Shown here in pieces: positions 1 through 11,266 of a DNA stretch of 64,000 nucleotides (position 1 is the stretch's first letter; every line of letters begins with the position of its first letter). The position numbers were made by a program, and so were the translations under genes. Under the pieces are notes generated by a model, which saw nothing but the letters and a program-made list of their open reading frames with translations, was not told the origin of the DNA and searched no databases. Source of the DNA: Peronospora farinosa (lineage: Eukaryota; Oomycota; Peronosporomycetes; Peronosporales; Peronosporaceae); contig CANTFK010000766.1 in the NCBI GenBank assembly GCA_947646735.1, positions 310,001 to 374,000 of the forward strand, read 5' to 3'.

Positions 1-422
1 TGAGCGTGAATGGAGCCACGCATGGACTGAAGGTTTGGACGAGACGAAAAGGACGCTGATGGGCTGAGCAACTAATAAAATGTGACATTTAAAGTACAGG
101 CCTCCCTCCAAAACGCTATCCTCTGATAAGCTATAACCTCCGGTAGGTTATCAAATTTCATGTTCACCGAACTCGTTCTATATAAGTTATAGTCAGACAG
201 GGCAATATAACTTTATATAATGAGTATTTTGCTTGTATTTTGGACGAGAAAACCTACTTAAGCCACATGTCAAGGGTAGTTTGGGTATGGGTGCGTGGCG
301 AATGCCAGCTTGAAGGTCGCGGGAGGAATTTGTAAATGGCTTGAGGACTGGAATACATCGAGCAGGGAGCAGGTTTCACGAAGGAGGTTGGTCTTTTCAA
401 TTCTGGTGAACTTGTCTGCGAC
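1..422. other. left edge, no gene recognised
   Basis: No open reading frame here looks like a conserved protein. The stretch is moderately AT-rich and lies just outside the left LTR of the outer retroelement, so it is either flanking host DNA or the remains of another repeat. Nothing more can be supported. Confidence 0.5.
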
Positions 423-1015
423 AGTAGACGGGCACTTCGTAATGAAGCTGCCACGTACTACGCGGGTACACCTTCAAGCAGCGCGAGGAAGCAGTTATAC
501 CGTCTTACCTCTGCATGCGGTGGTGGTGGTGTTAGTCCGCGCTAAGAAGCGCTGTACCAACCTTTGCCGGTCGCTTTGAAGCGAACCGCGCAACGAACAG
601 CTAAGACAAGAGCGACACTTACTACACACAGAAGCTTATACAGCTTCTCGTGCGCAGTGTGCGATGTTTAGTATATTCAAGACTGACTTATATTTAATGG
701 AAATTAAACTAAATATAAGATTAACTACTGATTGAGTAATTATGCAAAGATTGGTTACGCGTCTCTTTAGAAACGTATCCTTACGTGCGAGATTAGAATA
801 TTTCAAGCTCGCTGATGAAGTCTGTTTGAAGCGTCACCATGACGTCCAATCCCAACTGGCGTCATCCTCGTTGAATGTGAATCCATCCATGGATATCACA
901 TTCATGAGGGTGGGTGCCACACCCAAGTGGCAGGCCTAAGGTACCTCGTACCCATTTAGGCCTTCCCGTTAAGTATCGGATCCTTAACGAACCGTGTAAC
1001 TGTTAGCTCGTTACA
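423..1015 (-). repeat. 3' LTR (minus strand) of the outer Ty3/gypsy element
   Basis: Homologous block by block to 21479-22060: shared stretches include GGTTATACCGTCTTACC-like, CAGAAGC...CAGCTTCTCGTGCG, TTAACTACTGATTG and GTGAATCCATC..GGATATCACATTCA segments. On the minus strand it begins TGTAACGAGC, matching the TGTAACAGGG start of the partner LTR. The other end is damaged (AG where the partner has TG). Confidence 0.75.
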
Positions 1016-1030
1016 CCATCCTCCTCCTTA
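1016..1030 (-). other. polypurine tract of the outer element
   Basis: The minus strand reads TAAGGAGGAGGATGG immediately before the TGTAAC start of the 3' LTR. A purine run in exactly this position is the plus-strand DNA primer of LTR elements, and it fixes the element's orientation. Confidence 0.7.
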
Positions 1031-1163
1031 AGACGATATTTTACATTATGTAAAACATCGAATAAAGAAACAAAGCCACCGAAACGTGGAAAGGCTGATC
1101 GGTCGCCTTTAAAGGCGGCCATGCAGACCAACACCAAGCGCACGCGCCGCAATAATTCGCAGC

Positions 1164-2134
1164 TGTGGTGAAGTGCCAGGGAAAGTTAGAGTTTAAGGGA
1201 AATGGAACAGGGAGCAAGAGAGTTTCTGGTCACTTCCCCGAGGGAGTGACCACGACCCGGCCTCGCGGATTTACAACCACACACCAGGCCCCGCCTTATT
1301 AAGAATATAAGGACCCAGACGTGCGGAGCCAGCACAGGCCCCAGGCCCCGGAAACAGGTTCCAGGGTAACAGGGCCCAGGGGTACAGGGGCCCAGGGGTA
1401 CCGGGGCCCAGGAGTACCAGGGCCCAATGTTCGAGGGTGCAGAATCGGTACACAGAATATCGAAGAGTACAGAAAGTACGGGTACCAAGGAGCCAATTCT
1501 TCTTCCAAGGGGCACTACCCAGATCAAAGGGTTAAGGTTAGGCAAGAAAAATATACAGAAAATAAGATAAATAAACACACTCGAATTCGAATTACACGAG
1601 GCAGCTTTAAGCGCCCCTTCTAAGCTTCTCCGTCGCTTCACCTCTTTCGGGCGGGATAACCTTTGGCCCCCCGAAGTCCAGCAGGTGTTAGACGGCTCAA
1701 GCAACGCAAGTTGAACCTCAGGATAGTTGGCCTGAGGTGTCAAGTAAGTGTCAAGACTCTACGACCCGCTACAGGAAGCGGTTTCCCTACGGGGAAGAAC
1801 ACAAAGGGGTCCAAGGTCCAAGAACAGTCAGCCACCAAAGGGGTACGCAGTACCAGGTGCATCGCTCTCGACCAAGTTGATTGAGCCCAAGAAACCCGGT
1901 CCCAAGTGAAGTATATCCACTCGGGGACCACCAAGTCCAATGCTTATACAAAGACCAAGTCTTTAAGTCTTCTGCGTCAACCGAGGAGCAAGACTAGCCA
2001 AGCCGACGGATACACAAGGTGAGACCCAAGGCCAACACGACACGGTATCGGGGTATTTCCCTCCGTAAGTCGGCAGTCCGGCGCTGTGTGTGTTTGTGGA
2101 TCTTCTACGTTATTTGAGAATCCACTCCACCGCA
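1164..2134 (+). repeat. solo LTR, related to but distinct from the inner-element LTR
   Basis: Starts TGTGGTGAAGTGCCAGG and ends GAATCCACTCCACCGCA, the same terminal blocks as the inner-element LTRs (TGTGGTGAAGTGCTAA ... CCCACTCCACCACA). It is flanked on both sides by CAGC (1160-1163 and 2135-2138), a likely 4-bp target-site duplication, which fits a solo LTR left by LTR-LTR recombination. Positions 1340-1430 contain a GC-rich minisatellite built from GGGGCCCAGGGGTACC-like units. It sits in the 3' non-coding part of the outer element. Confidence 0.7.
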
Positions 2135-2152
2135 CAGCCGTCGCGAAGTGTT

Positions 2153-3249
2153 TGTGGTGGAGTGAGTTCTCAAAATTGTAGGATGAGATCCCAAACCACT
2201 CACTGTGCCGAACTGCCGACTGTCGGAGGGGGTACCCCGATGCCGCGTATGAACCTTCTCTCACCTTGTGTACCCGTCGGCTGGCGGGTTGCACTCTTCG
2301 AAGGACTTGGTGAAGATGTAGACTTCTGCCTTGAGGGAGGAAGACCTGGGGGGCCTCGAGTGGATATGCTTCACTCGGTGGGCCGGTAGGTGGCCACTCG
2401 ATCGACCTTGTCGAGAGTGGACTTAGAGCCAAATTCTTCAGGGGCGCTTGTCGTCCCTGGCCTTTTCCTTCTGTTTCAGGGGTACCAACCACCCGACCTT
2501 TACGTTGCTCCCGGACCTTGAGGTGAGGGAGACCGCTTCCGATAGCGGGTCTTGGGGGTGTTGCTACTCCAACGAGCTCACAGGCCAAATATATCCTGGA
2601 GCTCTATTCGCCCTTGAACTTCGCTACACAACTGTCTTCGACGGGGGCCAAAATATATCCCTTCCCGGAACAGTGAGTAACTTAGAGCAAGTTCTTCTTG
2701 GGTGACGGAGTCGTGCCACGTAGATCGCAAATTGAGTAGTATTTAATATAGTCCTATCCTTTTAACTCCTTTACTCTATCCTTGCCTGAAGCTCTGATTC
2801 CTTGCGTCGACTATTCTGATCCTTCTATTAACTGGTCCGGAGTCGCTGAACCCCGAGGGGCCGAGGTCGACCAATGAGGGACCCAGGTCAACCAATGAGG
2901 GACCCAGGTCGACCAACGAGGGACTGGGTCGACCGATGAGGAACCGGGTCGACCGACGAGGGACCAGGTCTACCAATGAGGGACCCAGGTCTACCAATGA
3001 GGGACCGGGTCGACCAACGAGGGGCCAGGTCGATCAATGAGCGGCCATGATCAACTCCCTTTGGTACCGGTTAACCGGTACCCTGATACTGATTTTTCTT
3101 CGGCGAATCCTGCGGATTGTCCTCCACCAACGGTCGCTCCCCTTTTGAGGCCCCTGTCTCTCTGGTCCCCTGTCCCTGACCCACGGCCTATACTCTGAAT
3201 CCAACTGGAGTCCGGGACCTCCATATCACAAAATTAGCACTTCACCACA
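2153..3249 (-). repeat. solo LTR of the inner-element family, reverse orientation
   Basis: On the plus strand it begins TGTGGTGGAGTGAGTTCTC and ends TTAGCACTTCACCACA, the exact reverse complement of the ends of the LTRs at 7145-8476 and 16435-17534. No internal retroelement sequence is attached. From about 2860 to 3035 it contains roughly 21-bp tandem units around GGTCGACCAATGAGGGACC. I see no clear target-site duplication. Confidence 0.8.
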
Positions 3250-3625
3250 AAAGGTTACTCTTATGTCGCACCTGAAAGCAAAGCTTAATCGCTTTAGTTG
3301 CAGTGGTGGCCTGTTATGGCATCAACTGACGTCGATACGCAACGCTTCGATCGGTTGCCAAGAGTCGAAATTTTTCGGATAACCCTCCCACAGGACAAGG
3401 ACCTAAATTCTTTGCCTCACATAGCGGTGGGCCAACAACATTCTTACAAGTAAGCGTGGTTTCCACCCGCATCCACCAACATAGGTGGCACCAGATAGGA
3501 GCGGCGATTACGCCTACCTATTCGCGGCTGTCTGTCGTGTTGTCGTTCAGTCGCAGGCGGAGATTGCTGCGCTAAAGAGAGAGGTGGCGGATCTTTCTAG
3601 TCAAGTCTCGCGACTGACTTCGGAT
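3250..3625 (-). other. 3' end of the outer element, coding capacity unclear
   Basis: This lies between the integrase reading frame and the reverse solo LTR, where a chromodomain or 3' untranslated region is expected. I find no chromodomain signature on the minus strand. On the plus strand a 61-codon frame (3485-3670) would make a heptad-like peptide, but it overlaps the integrase 3' end and has no other support. Confidence 0.4.
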
Positions 3626-5190
3626 CTACGCTCCGTGAATACGAAGGATCGTAGGGGTATGACCGCGTGAAGGCCCGTTTGGACATACACGAGCGACTGG
3701 TGATGTGATAACCGCGTCCAACGCGGAACCCTCCTCGATCACCAATTTCTCCGTCGTTGGTCTCGTATACGGGAAGTCGTTCACCTTCCCCGTCGCCTGA
3801 TCGGCAACGACTCTCGACTCACAGTAGAGGTCACCATCGGTCTCGTTAGACTGATGCGAAAATGTGATCTTTTGTGGATCCACATTCCGTTTCAGACGAC
3901 CCACGTAAAATACGGGGTGCGTCTTCATATACGGTGGGAGAGTAAGACTATACTTTAGGTCTCCAACTTCTTCAATCACTGTAAATGGCCCAATGAATCG
4001 GGGCAATAGCTTAGTAGTACCACCAGGTGGTACAGAAATTGCATGTTTAGGTAGGGTAGCAGTACTTAATAGCACTTTGTCCCCCACACTAAAGTGTTCA
4101 TTGTTTTTGCGACCATGCTGGTCTGCATATTGCTTTTGCTTGTCCTGTGCGCTTTCCATCGCGTCACGGACTTTACGTGTGATGGCTAATCGCTCATCCA
4201 CAAAGCGCTGAGCTTCGCTCACGCTTGTAGCATCCAGCTCGCCGATGACGCCTCCAAGAGGTCGTTCATGGGTCGACGCTGTTGATAACACTATAGTGTC
4301 ATCATTAAGGAGCACAGGCATTTCTTGACGTGCCTTCTCTGTGACACCTATAGGTGTCGTGACTACTGCTGAATTAGCAGTGTCAATAGGGCAATTTTGA
4401 CCCTCTTTGGCATTCGCACCGAGCGAAGTGAGGGGCCCTTCCCCACTAAGACTCGGGCTGCGTACAAACGAGACTGGAGTTCGAGGATGACGCAGTACGT
4501 TAATGTAAAACGGTGTTTCACCCGTACTGGCGTGAACACTGTTATTAATAGCGAGCTCCACGAATGGCAATTGCTTGATCCATTCTTTGGGAGTCGCTAC
4601 TGTACGCAACACACCCGCCACAACTCGATTGGCACGTTCTGTTTGGCCATCGGTCTGGGGATGATCAGCGGCTGACATGTAGAGTTTGCTACCCAACAGC
4701 TCAAACACATGTCGCCAAAAACCCGACGTAAAACGCGGATCCCGATCCGATACGATGGACTCGGGCATCCCGTGTAGTCGATACACGTGATCCAGAAACA
4801 AGAGGGCAGCCTCTTTTCTTAATATCTTGGTGCTATCTGGTGCTAAATGCACCATCTTGCTCAGTCTGTCTACAAAGACGACGATCCCCGTCCTGCCTTT
4901 ATGGTCAGACGGTAAGCCAAACATGAAGTCCAAACTGACCGACTTCCAACATTCAGTTGGAATCGGCAGTGGATTCAGTGGCGCACTGTTCGAAGGTGCA
5001 TGCTTTATGAGCTGACACTCTTCGCAAGAGCGAATATAGTTGGCCACCCACCGATATAGGTGGGGCCACCAAAATTCCTCTGACACTCGTAAGAATGTCT
5101 TTTCACGGCCCAGATGCCCACTAGATGGCGCATCATGACACTCTTAAAGTATCATCAGCTTGAGATCTGTGTCATGAGCGACATAGATTT
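3626..5190 (-). pseudogene. Ty3/gypsy integrase of the outer element
   Basis: A 486-residue open frame (5086 down to 3626) encodes integrase. The zinc-binding part continues upstream of its first Met to about 5160, where HDAPSSGHLGREKTF is followed by the CEEC pair (HHCC module). The catalytic core shows the expected acidic residues: DFMFGLP with VDRLSKMVH, then VSDRDPRF, then the TDGQTERANR block. The C-terminal part has the LLPRFIGPFTVIEEVGDLKYSL block typical of gypsy integrases. A stop and a frame change near 5150-5190 break the link to the rest of pol. It is separated from its RT/RNase H (17.5-19 kb) by the nested insertions. Confidence 0.85.
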
Positions 5191-6038
5191 TCAAGGGATC
5201 ACAGGGTGCCAGGCTGATGGCTGCTTATGAGCAGAATCACCAGCTGCACTCGCTCTGCTAAGTCCTGATGGTCTAGCAGGGGCAGCGTGATGAGAAGGAG
5301 CTGGGTGTATGTTAGCACCCAATATTTCTCTCGCATGCGTCATAGAGAAGCTAATTCGCTGCGAACGCTGTCTCTCTGCATCTGCATGCGGTTTTACACG
5401 GCGCAGGAACTCTGCCTCGTATTCGTCGGTTCTTATTAGAACGTAACACGACAGGGTGGGAAAGCACGACCTCGTGTTTTGCCCTGCCTTTCCCCCTGAT
5501 GAAAAGACGCTAAAAAGTTTATTAGCGTCAATAGTGGCACGTTTCAAAACGTCGCACTAAAAACCACTTGAGCGTGACCACTCGGATGGTGGTGGCATTC
5601 GTGGCAACCCACCACTAACGTAGCCTCCCTCGTGACGGCGTGCTAGTGAGGCCGGATTTGAATTCGAAGGGGCGTTGTGCTCACCCTCATCTAATTCTGA
5701 CTCTTCCTTGAGGATTGTCAAGACATCAGATGTTGAGTAAATAGAGGCGGAAGTTTTAGAATCGCCGACCTTCTGCTGAGTTGCGGCTGTTTCTTTTGAA
5801 GCAGCGCGCTCAATTTTACTCGCTGCGCTTGTTGGCGCAGAAGACGAGGCATGATCCGGGCTGTAAGGAAGCATGGAAGCTTCCTGGAGTTTTGTTGCCT
5901 CAAATGATGGTGACAAATGTCCCATCAAAGCACTCCGCTCATCACCACTTTAAGGTGATGACTATGGTGTACTCTCATTGTAGTCACCAATAAGAGACAA
6001 GTCTTCGTCCGCACCATAGTGGGATGGACCAGTGCTCT
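5191..6038 (-). pseudogene. degenerate pol linker between RNase H and integrase (outer element)
   Basis: Two adjoining minus-strand frames (5928-5557 and 5547-5191) encode low-complexity sequence rich in Ser, Ala, Thr and charged residues, with no domain I recognise. Position alone suggests they are the variable stretch between RNase H and integrase. A frameshift joins the second to the integrase zinc-binding region. The piece ends at 6038, where a solo LTR is inserted. Confidence 0.5.
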
Positions 6039-7096
6039 TGTGGTGGAGTGGGTTCTCAAAATTGTATGATGAGACCCCAAACCACTCACTGTTCCGGACT
6101 GCCGACTGTCGGAGGGGGTACCCCGATGCCGCGTATGAACCTTCTCTCACCTTGTGTACCCGTCGGCTGGCGGGTTGCACTCTTCGGAGGACTTGGTGAC
6201 GATGTAGATGTCTGCCTTGAGGGAGGTAGACCTGGGGGACCTCGAATGGATATGCTTCACTTGGTGGGCCGGTAGGTGGCCACTCGATCGACCTTGTCGA
6301 GAGTGGACTTAGAGCCAAATTCTTCAGGGGCGCTTGTCGTCCCTGGCCTTTTCCTTCTGTTTCAGGGGTACCAACCACCCGACCTTTACGTTGCTCCCGG
6401 ACCTTGAGGTGAGGGAGACCGCTTCCGATAGCGGGTCTTGGGGGGTGTTGCTACTCGAACGAGCTCACAGGCCAAATATATCCTGGAGCTCTATTCGCCC
6501 TTGAACTTCGCTACACAACTGTCTTCGACGGGGGGCCAAAATATATCCCTTCCCGGAACAGTGAGTAACTTAGAACAAGTCCTTCTTGGGTGACGGAGTC
6601 GTGCCACGTAGATCGCAAATTGAGTAGTATTTAATATAGTCCTATCCTTTTAACTCCTTTACTCTATCCTTGCCTGAAGCTCTGATTCCTTGCGTCGACT
6701 GGTCTGATCCTTGTATTAACTGGTCCGGAGTCGCTGAACCCCGAGGGGCCGAGGTCGACCAATGAGGGACCCAGGTCGACCAATGAGGGACCCAGGTCTA
6801 CCAATGAGGGACCGGGTCGACCAAAGAGGGGCCGAGGTCGACCGATGAGGGACCGGGTCTACCAACGAGAGGCCAGGTAGCTCAATGAAGGGCCATGGTA
6901 AACTCCCATCGGTACCGGTTAACCGGTACCCTGATACTGATTTTTCTTCTGTGAGTCCTGCAAATTGTTCTCCACCAACGGTCGCTCCCCTTCGAAGCCC
7001 CTGTCTCTCTGGTCTCTTTTATCTGACCCACGGTTTATACTCCGAATTCAACTGGTTTTTGGGTTTCCCATATCGCAAAAACAGCACTTTATCTCA
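6039..7096 (-). repeat. solo LTR of the inner-element family, reverse orientation, diverged end
   Basis: Begins TGTGGTGGAGTGGGTTCTC on the plus strand and runs colinear with the reverse LTR at 2153-3249, including the GTCGACC minisatellite (about 6755-6880). Its last 60 bases are more diverged (CCCATATCGCAAAAACAGCACTT then ATCTCA). It is inserted in the outer pol region. A 48-base scrap (7097-7144) separates it from the complete inner element. Confidence 0.75.
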
Positions 7097-7144
7097 TGTC
7101 TCTGTGGCAACACCGACATTTAATGTCAGCTTGCCAGAAGAGAG

Positions 7145-8476
7145 TGTGGTGAAGTGCTAATTTTGTGATATGAAGGTCCCGGACTCCAGTTGGATTCAGA
7201 GTATAGGCCGTGGGTCAGGGACAGGGGACCAGAGAGACAGGGGCCTCGAAGGGGAGCGACCGTTGGTGGAGGACAATCCGCAGGATCCGCCGAAGAAAAA
7301 TCAGTATCAGGGTACCGGTTAACCGGTACCAAAGGGAGTTGATCATGGCCGCTCATTGATCGACCTGGCCCCTCGTTGGTAGACCCGGGTCCCTCATTGG
7401 TCGACCCGGTCCCTCATCGGTCGACCTGGGTCCCTCATTGGTAGACCTGGGTCCCTCATTGGTAGACCCGGTCCCTCGTTGGTCGACCCGGTCCCTCATT
7501 GGTAGACCCGGTCCCTCGTTGGTCGACCCGGTCCCTCATCGGTCGACCTCGGCCCCTCTTTGGTTGACCCGGTCCCTCATTGGTAGACCTGGGTCCCTCA
7601 TTGGTCGACCTGGGTCCCTCATCAGTCGACCTCGGCCCCTCGGGGTTCAGCGACTCCGGACCAGTTAATACAAGGATCAGACTAGTCGACGCAAGGAATC
7701 AGAGCTTCAGGCAAGGATAGAGTAAAGGAGGTAAAAGGATAGGACTATATTAAATACTACTCAATTTGCGATCTACTTGGCAAGTCTTCGTCGCGCTGTA
7801 AAGGAACTCTAGTCTGGCCACACGCCTGTTCCGGGGAAGGGATATATTTGGCCCCCCCACGTTGAAGACAGGCGTGTGGTCCGACACAAGTGCGAGCTGA
7901 ACCTCACGTGGCACGACTCCGTCACCCAAGAAGAACTTGCTCTAAGCTACTCACTGTTCCGGGAAGGGATGGATTTTGGCCCCCCGTCGAAGACAGTTGT
8001 GTAGCGAAGTTCAAGTGCGAATAGAGCTCCAGGATATATTTGGCCTGTGAGCTCGTTCGAGTAGCAACACCCCCCAAGACCCGCTATCGGAAGCGGTCTC
8101 CCTCACCTCAAGGTCCGGGAGCAACGTAAAGGTCAGGTGGTTAATACCCCTGAAACAGAAGGAAAAGGCCAGGGACGACAAGCGTCCCTGAAGAATTTGG
8201 CTCTAAGTCCACTCTCGACAAGGTCGATCGAGTGGCCACCTACCGGCCCACCGAGTGAAGCATATCCACTCGAGGCCCCCCAGGTCTACCTCCCTCAAGG
8301 CAGACATCTACATCGTCACCAAGTCCTCCGAAGAGTGCAACCCGCCAGCCGACGGGTACACAAGGTGAGAGAAGGTTCATACGCGGCATCGGGGTACCCC
8401 CTCCGACAGTCGGCAGTCCGGCACAGTGAGTGGTTTGGGGTCTCATCATACAATTTTGAGAACCCACTCCACCACA
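7145..8476 (+). repeat. 5' LTR of the inner element
   Basis: Starts TGTGGTGAAGTGCTAATTTTG and ends CCCACTCCACCACA, like the 3' LTR. It is about 230 bp longer than its partner. The excess is extra minisatellite units between about 7355 and 7645 and a partial internal duplication around 7770-7990 (two GTTCCGGG(G)AAGGGAT blocks). Confidence 0.9.
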
Positions 8477-8477
8477 A

Positions 8478-8495
8478 TGGTGCGCGTGCCCGGAT
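8478..8495 (+). other. primer binding site of the inner element
   Basis: TGGTGCGCGTGCCCGGAT starts two bases after the 5' LTR. A TGG start next to the LTR is the complement of a tRNA CCA end, as required for minus-strand priming. I cannot assign the tRNA species by eye. Confidence 0.65.
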
Positions 8496-8594
8496 CTTCG
8501 AGACCAGGGATTTCACCGCGAGTCCCAAGATGATAAAGATGTTCATGTCAAGAAGGAGCACAAGACCGAAGAGTCACGGGAAGACCGATCGCCA

Positions 8595-9629
8595 GTGACT
8601 CAAGAAGAAACAAACAAAGGATCGAAGGACCGACCGGGCCTTGGGAGGGGCCCGGTCAACATGGTCGAGGTTGAATTTATTGAAGAAAAACCTAAATACC
8701 CTCCCTATGTCCTCGTTGAGGACACCTTGGGTCATGACGCCTATCATGATCCAGAGGACCATCAGCCGACGGTGAAAACCGAAAGGCTAAGGTCCCCCAA
8801 AAAACAACAAAACAAGATCGCGCAATCCAAGCCGACGAAGTTCCGGATGAAGGCACCCGGAAACACCAAGTCGATAGGCCCCGAGAAGGAAGGACTGGCG
8901 TCATGGACAGACGCCGATGTCACGAGGGCCTACCACCAGCGCAAGCTGAACGCGTTCCTGGAGAGCGACCCCGTCGCGAAGATCCTGGATATCCGGCAGC
9001 TGGGTCAACTCACTGGGCCGGTGTCGACCCTGCCACGGCTGCACTCCGTCACGGACGCGATCACAGCGCTGGTCACCATGCTTCGTGAAGCGAACATGGT
9101 CGCAGGTCGGTTCGACCCGGACGACCTGCTATCCCTGGGGTTCGACAGAATCACAACAACGTTAGAGCACATGCACAAGCGTCTGTCGATCCTGGTGGGT
9201 ACCACACCAGCAACGGAACACCCACCTCTGGTGACACCTACACACAAGCGGTCCAACGACAGCCAGATGACGCTTCAGGACATCACGGTGGGTCCCCACA
9301 TGTACGGAGCCGCCGGCCACCCAGGGGCGAATCAAGACCCATCTCAACACCGGATGCCAAGCGGCCAGAGGGAAGCAGCACCGTGGTCCCCAGGATCGTC
9401 CTCAACTGGGTCGGTCACTAGGATGCCCCTAGGCCCTACTGGAGCGGCGCTGCTCCAGGCCCGAGCGCGCAGCGCGGAGCAGGAGCCAAGTGGTCTTGAA
9501 ACGGCGACGCGTGGCAAGAATGAAAATCATTCCGATTTTCAGCCAATGGAAAATCAGCAAGAGAAAAAATTGGAATTTGCTCTGCCCCGTGACGAAGATG
9601 CTGGGGGGAAGGACCTACCTACCCGGTAG
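8595..9629 (+). pseudogene. gag N-terminal part (inner element)
   Basis: An open frame of 344 codons after the primer binding site. The product is hydrophilic with Pro-, Ser- and Gln-rich tracts; a folded stretch at about residues 95-200 (TDADVTRAYHQRKLNAFLES and following) may be the matrix-like part. It ends at a TAG (9627-9629), while the following gag sequence continues in another frame (reading ...GDLQTLFDAAMARFLNER). A frameshift near 9600-9625, next to a GGGGGG run, therefore probably broke one original gag. I recognise no Pfam-type domain in this half. Confidence 0.7.
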
Positions 9630-9634
9630 GCGAT

Positions 9635-11257
9635 TTGCAGACCCTCTTCGACGCGGCGATGGCAAGATTTTTGAATGAACGCCAAGTACCGCGGGCACAC
9701 CCTAACGGGAGTGTAGCAGGAGGAAGACCAGAGGCGCAAAGGACGACCGCTCACCACGGCCAGCATCCAGGCATACAAATGCCAAGAGGCCACACGATGA
9801 CCGACGTCGATATGGAATCCGTCGGTTCCTGTGAGTTCGACCCTGACAACATGGATTTCAGGGGACCTCAGTCGATGATGGCGAACGCAGCGCTGGGACA
9901 GATGCCAAATATGGTCCCTCGCATCAAACTATCGTCGACCTCGGACCCTAAAGAATTTCATGGAAGAGACCAAGACGAAGACAGAGCGCGCAGCTGGGTG
10001 TCGACGGTCAAGACAGCATTCATAAGAGACCAAGCACCAGATGATGAACGTTGTCTCGTTTTTGGAGGATTGCTGACTGGACCGGCACAGAATTGGTACC
10101 GTCAACTGGGTCGCTCAGTCCGAGGAAACTGGAAGGACTTAATCCAAGAGTTCATGATTCGTTTCTGTGGTACGGGGGTACCTGTCGCCCGCCAGTACTA
10201 CCATGCGAAGAAAAGGTCGGAAGAGACCCCGCTGGATTATCTGTACCGCCTGAATGTTCTTGGACTCAGGGCGAAGATGAAGATTAAGGATGGGTCGCCC
10301 AAGATTCAGAAGGATCACGTAGATCACTACATTTTGACGGTGGACGACCCAGAGCTAGCAGACAAGTTGACTATGCTGCGTCTGGCGGACGTGGAAGAAT
10401 TGGAGGAAGTATTGACAGCATGTCAGCGGACGAAGGCAAGACGAGGCAAGATGCTGTTTGGATCAAACAAGTTTCGTCAGAAGGCACCGGCACTACCCGA
10501 GAGGCAGAGAGATATAAATCGCCGCTCCATACATGCAGTACGGACGCCCCTGGAAGACTCGAGCTCTGAAGATTCCAGTCCAGACTCCTCGGAGAATGAG
10601 GGAGATCTTAGACGAGTCTACCTTATGGAGAAGGAAGCGGGGAGGGATCCAAGTGTGAGGTTCTCAAAGAATCTACCGACTATGGAGGCCGACCAACATC
10701 GCCAGGCGGTAGACCAGCGACCCGGCCCATCATCAGCGACCCCAAACACGAGATGTGCATATTGCGGGTCCAAGAAACATGGAGATCTGAATTGCTGAAA
10801 AATATTGACCTGCGACCGCTGTGGAAGGAAAGATCACCCGTCTGACCGCTGCCTGTTTGTATGCCGGGGTTGTGGAAAGATTCACGAGATTGGGAAGTGC
10901 CAGATGGAGGAGTTCTATAATTTTGTTCCGTCAATGGTACAACCCAGCCAAGCACGCAGGGATGTTCCCGGAGAAACTCGAGAAGATGGCAAATTAGGAC
11001 GCTCGCCAGGTTTGAATCTGGTACGAGCCGAGCGTTCTAATTGTTGCATTTTTGCATATGTGGAGAAACAGCCCAAGGAGGGGACGGGTATTCCAGTTAA
11101 GATTGGAAATATATCGAAGATTGGAAATTACCCTGTGGTCCATGTTGCTTCTTTGAATGAACCTAATAGTTTTGTTCGAGAAAGTTCAGTAATGAAGTTG
11201 GACTTATTGCCAGGCGAGTCTAGGGGGTACTGGAAATACCACGCCCCTACTAAATGA
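9635..11257 (+). pseudogene. gag capsid and nucleocapsid (inner element), split by a TGA
   Basis: Residues 70-230 of the first frame (9635-10798) look like a Ty3 capsid: KEFHGRDQDEDRARSWVSTV, then ENWYRQL-type and EEFMIRF-like helices. A CCHC knuckle CAYCGSKKHGDLNC follows, then a TGA (10796-10798), and the same frame resumes with further Cys/His clusters (CDRCGRKDHPSDRC, CRGCGKIHEIGKC). The stop falls inside the nucleocapsid region, where no processing break is expected, and probably replaces a Trp or similar codon. A second TGA at 11255-11257 separates this from the protease, again in the same frame. Confidence 0.8.
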
Positions 11258-11266
11258 TTCAGGCAA

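Noticed and set aside
2866..3035. Regularly spaced repeats resembling a CRISPR array
   Set aside because: The units are contiguous with no unique spacers, sit inside LTRs, and the genome is eukaryotic.
3485..3670. Plus-strand 61-codon frame with a heptad-like pattern
   Set aside because: It overlaps the integrase 3' end on the other strand, lies within a decayed element, and has no splice or promoter support.
5962..8598. Frames of 130-150 codons rich in Pro/Arg within LTRs (also near 2000-2600 and 17200-17700)
   Set aside because: They recur wherever the LTR occurs and follow its repeat structure; they are LTR sequence without gag or pol features.
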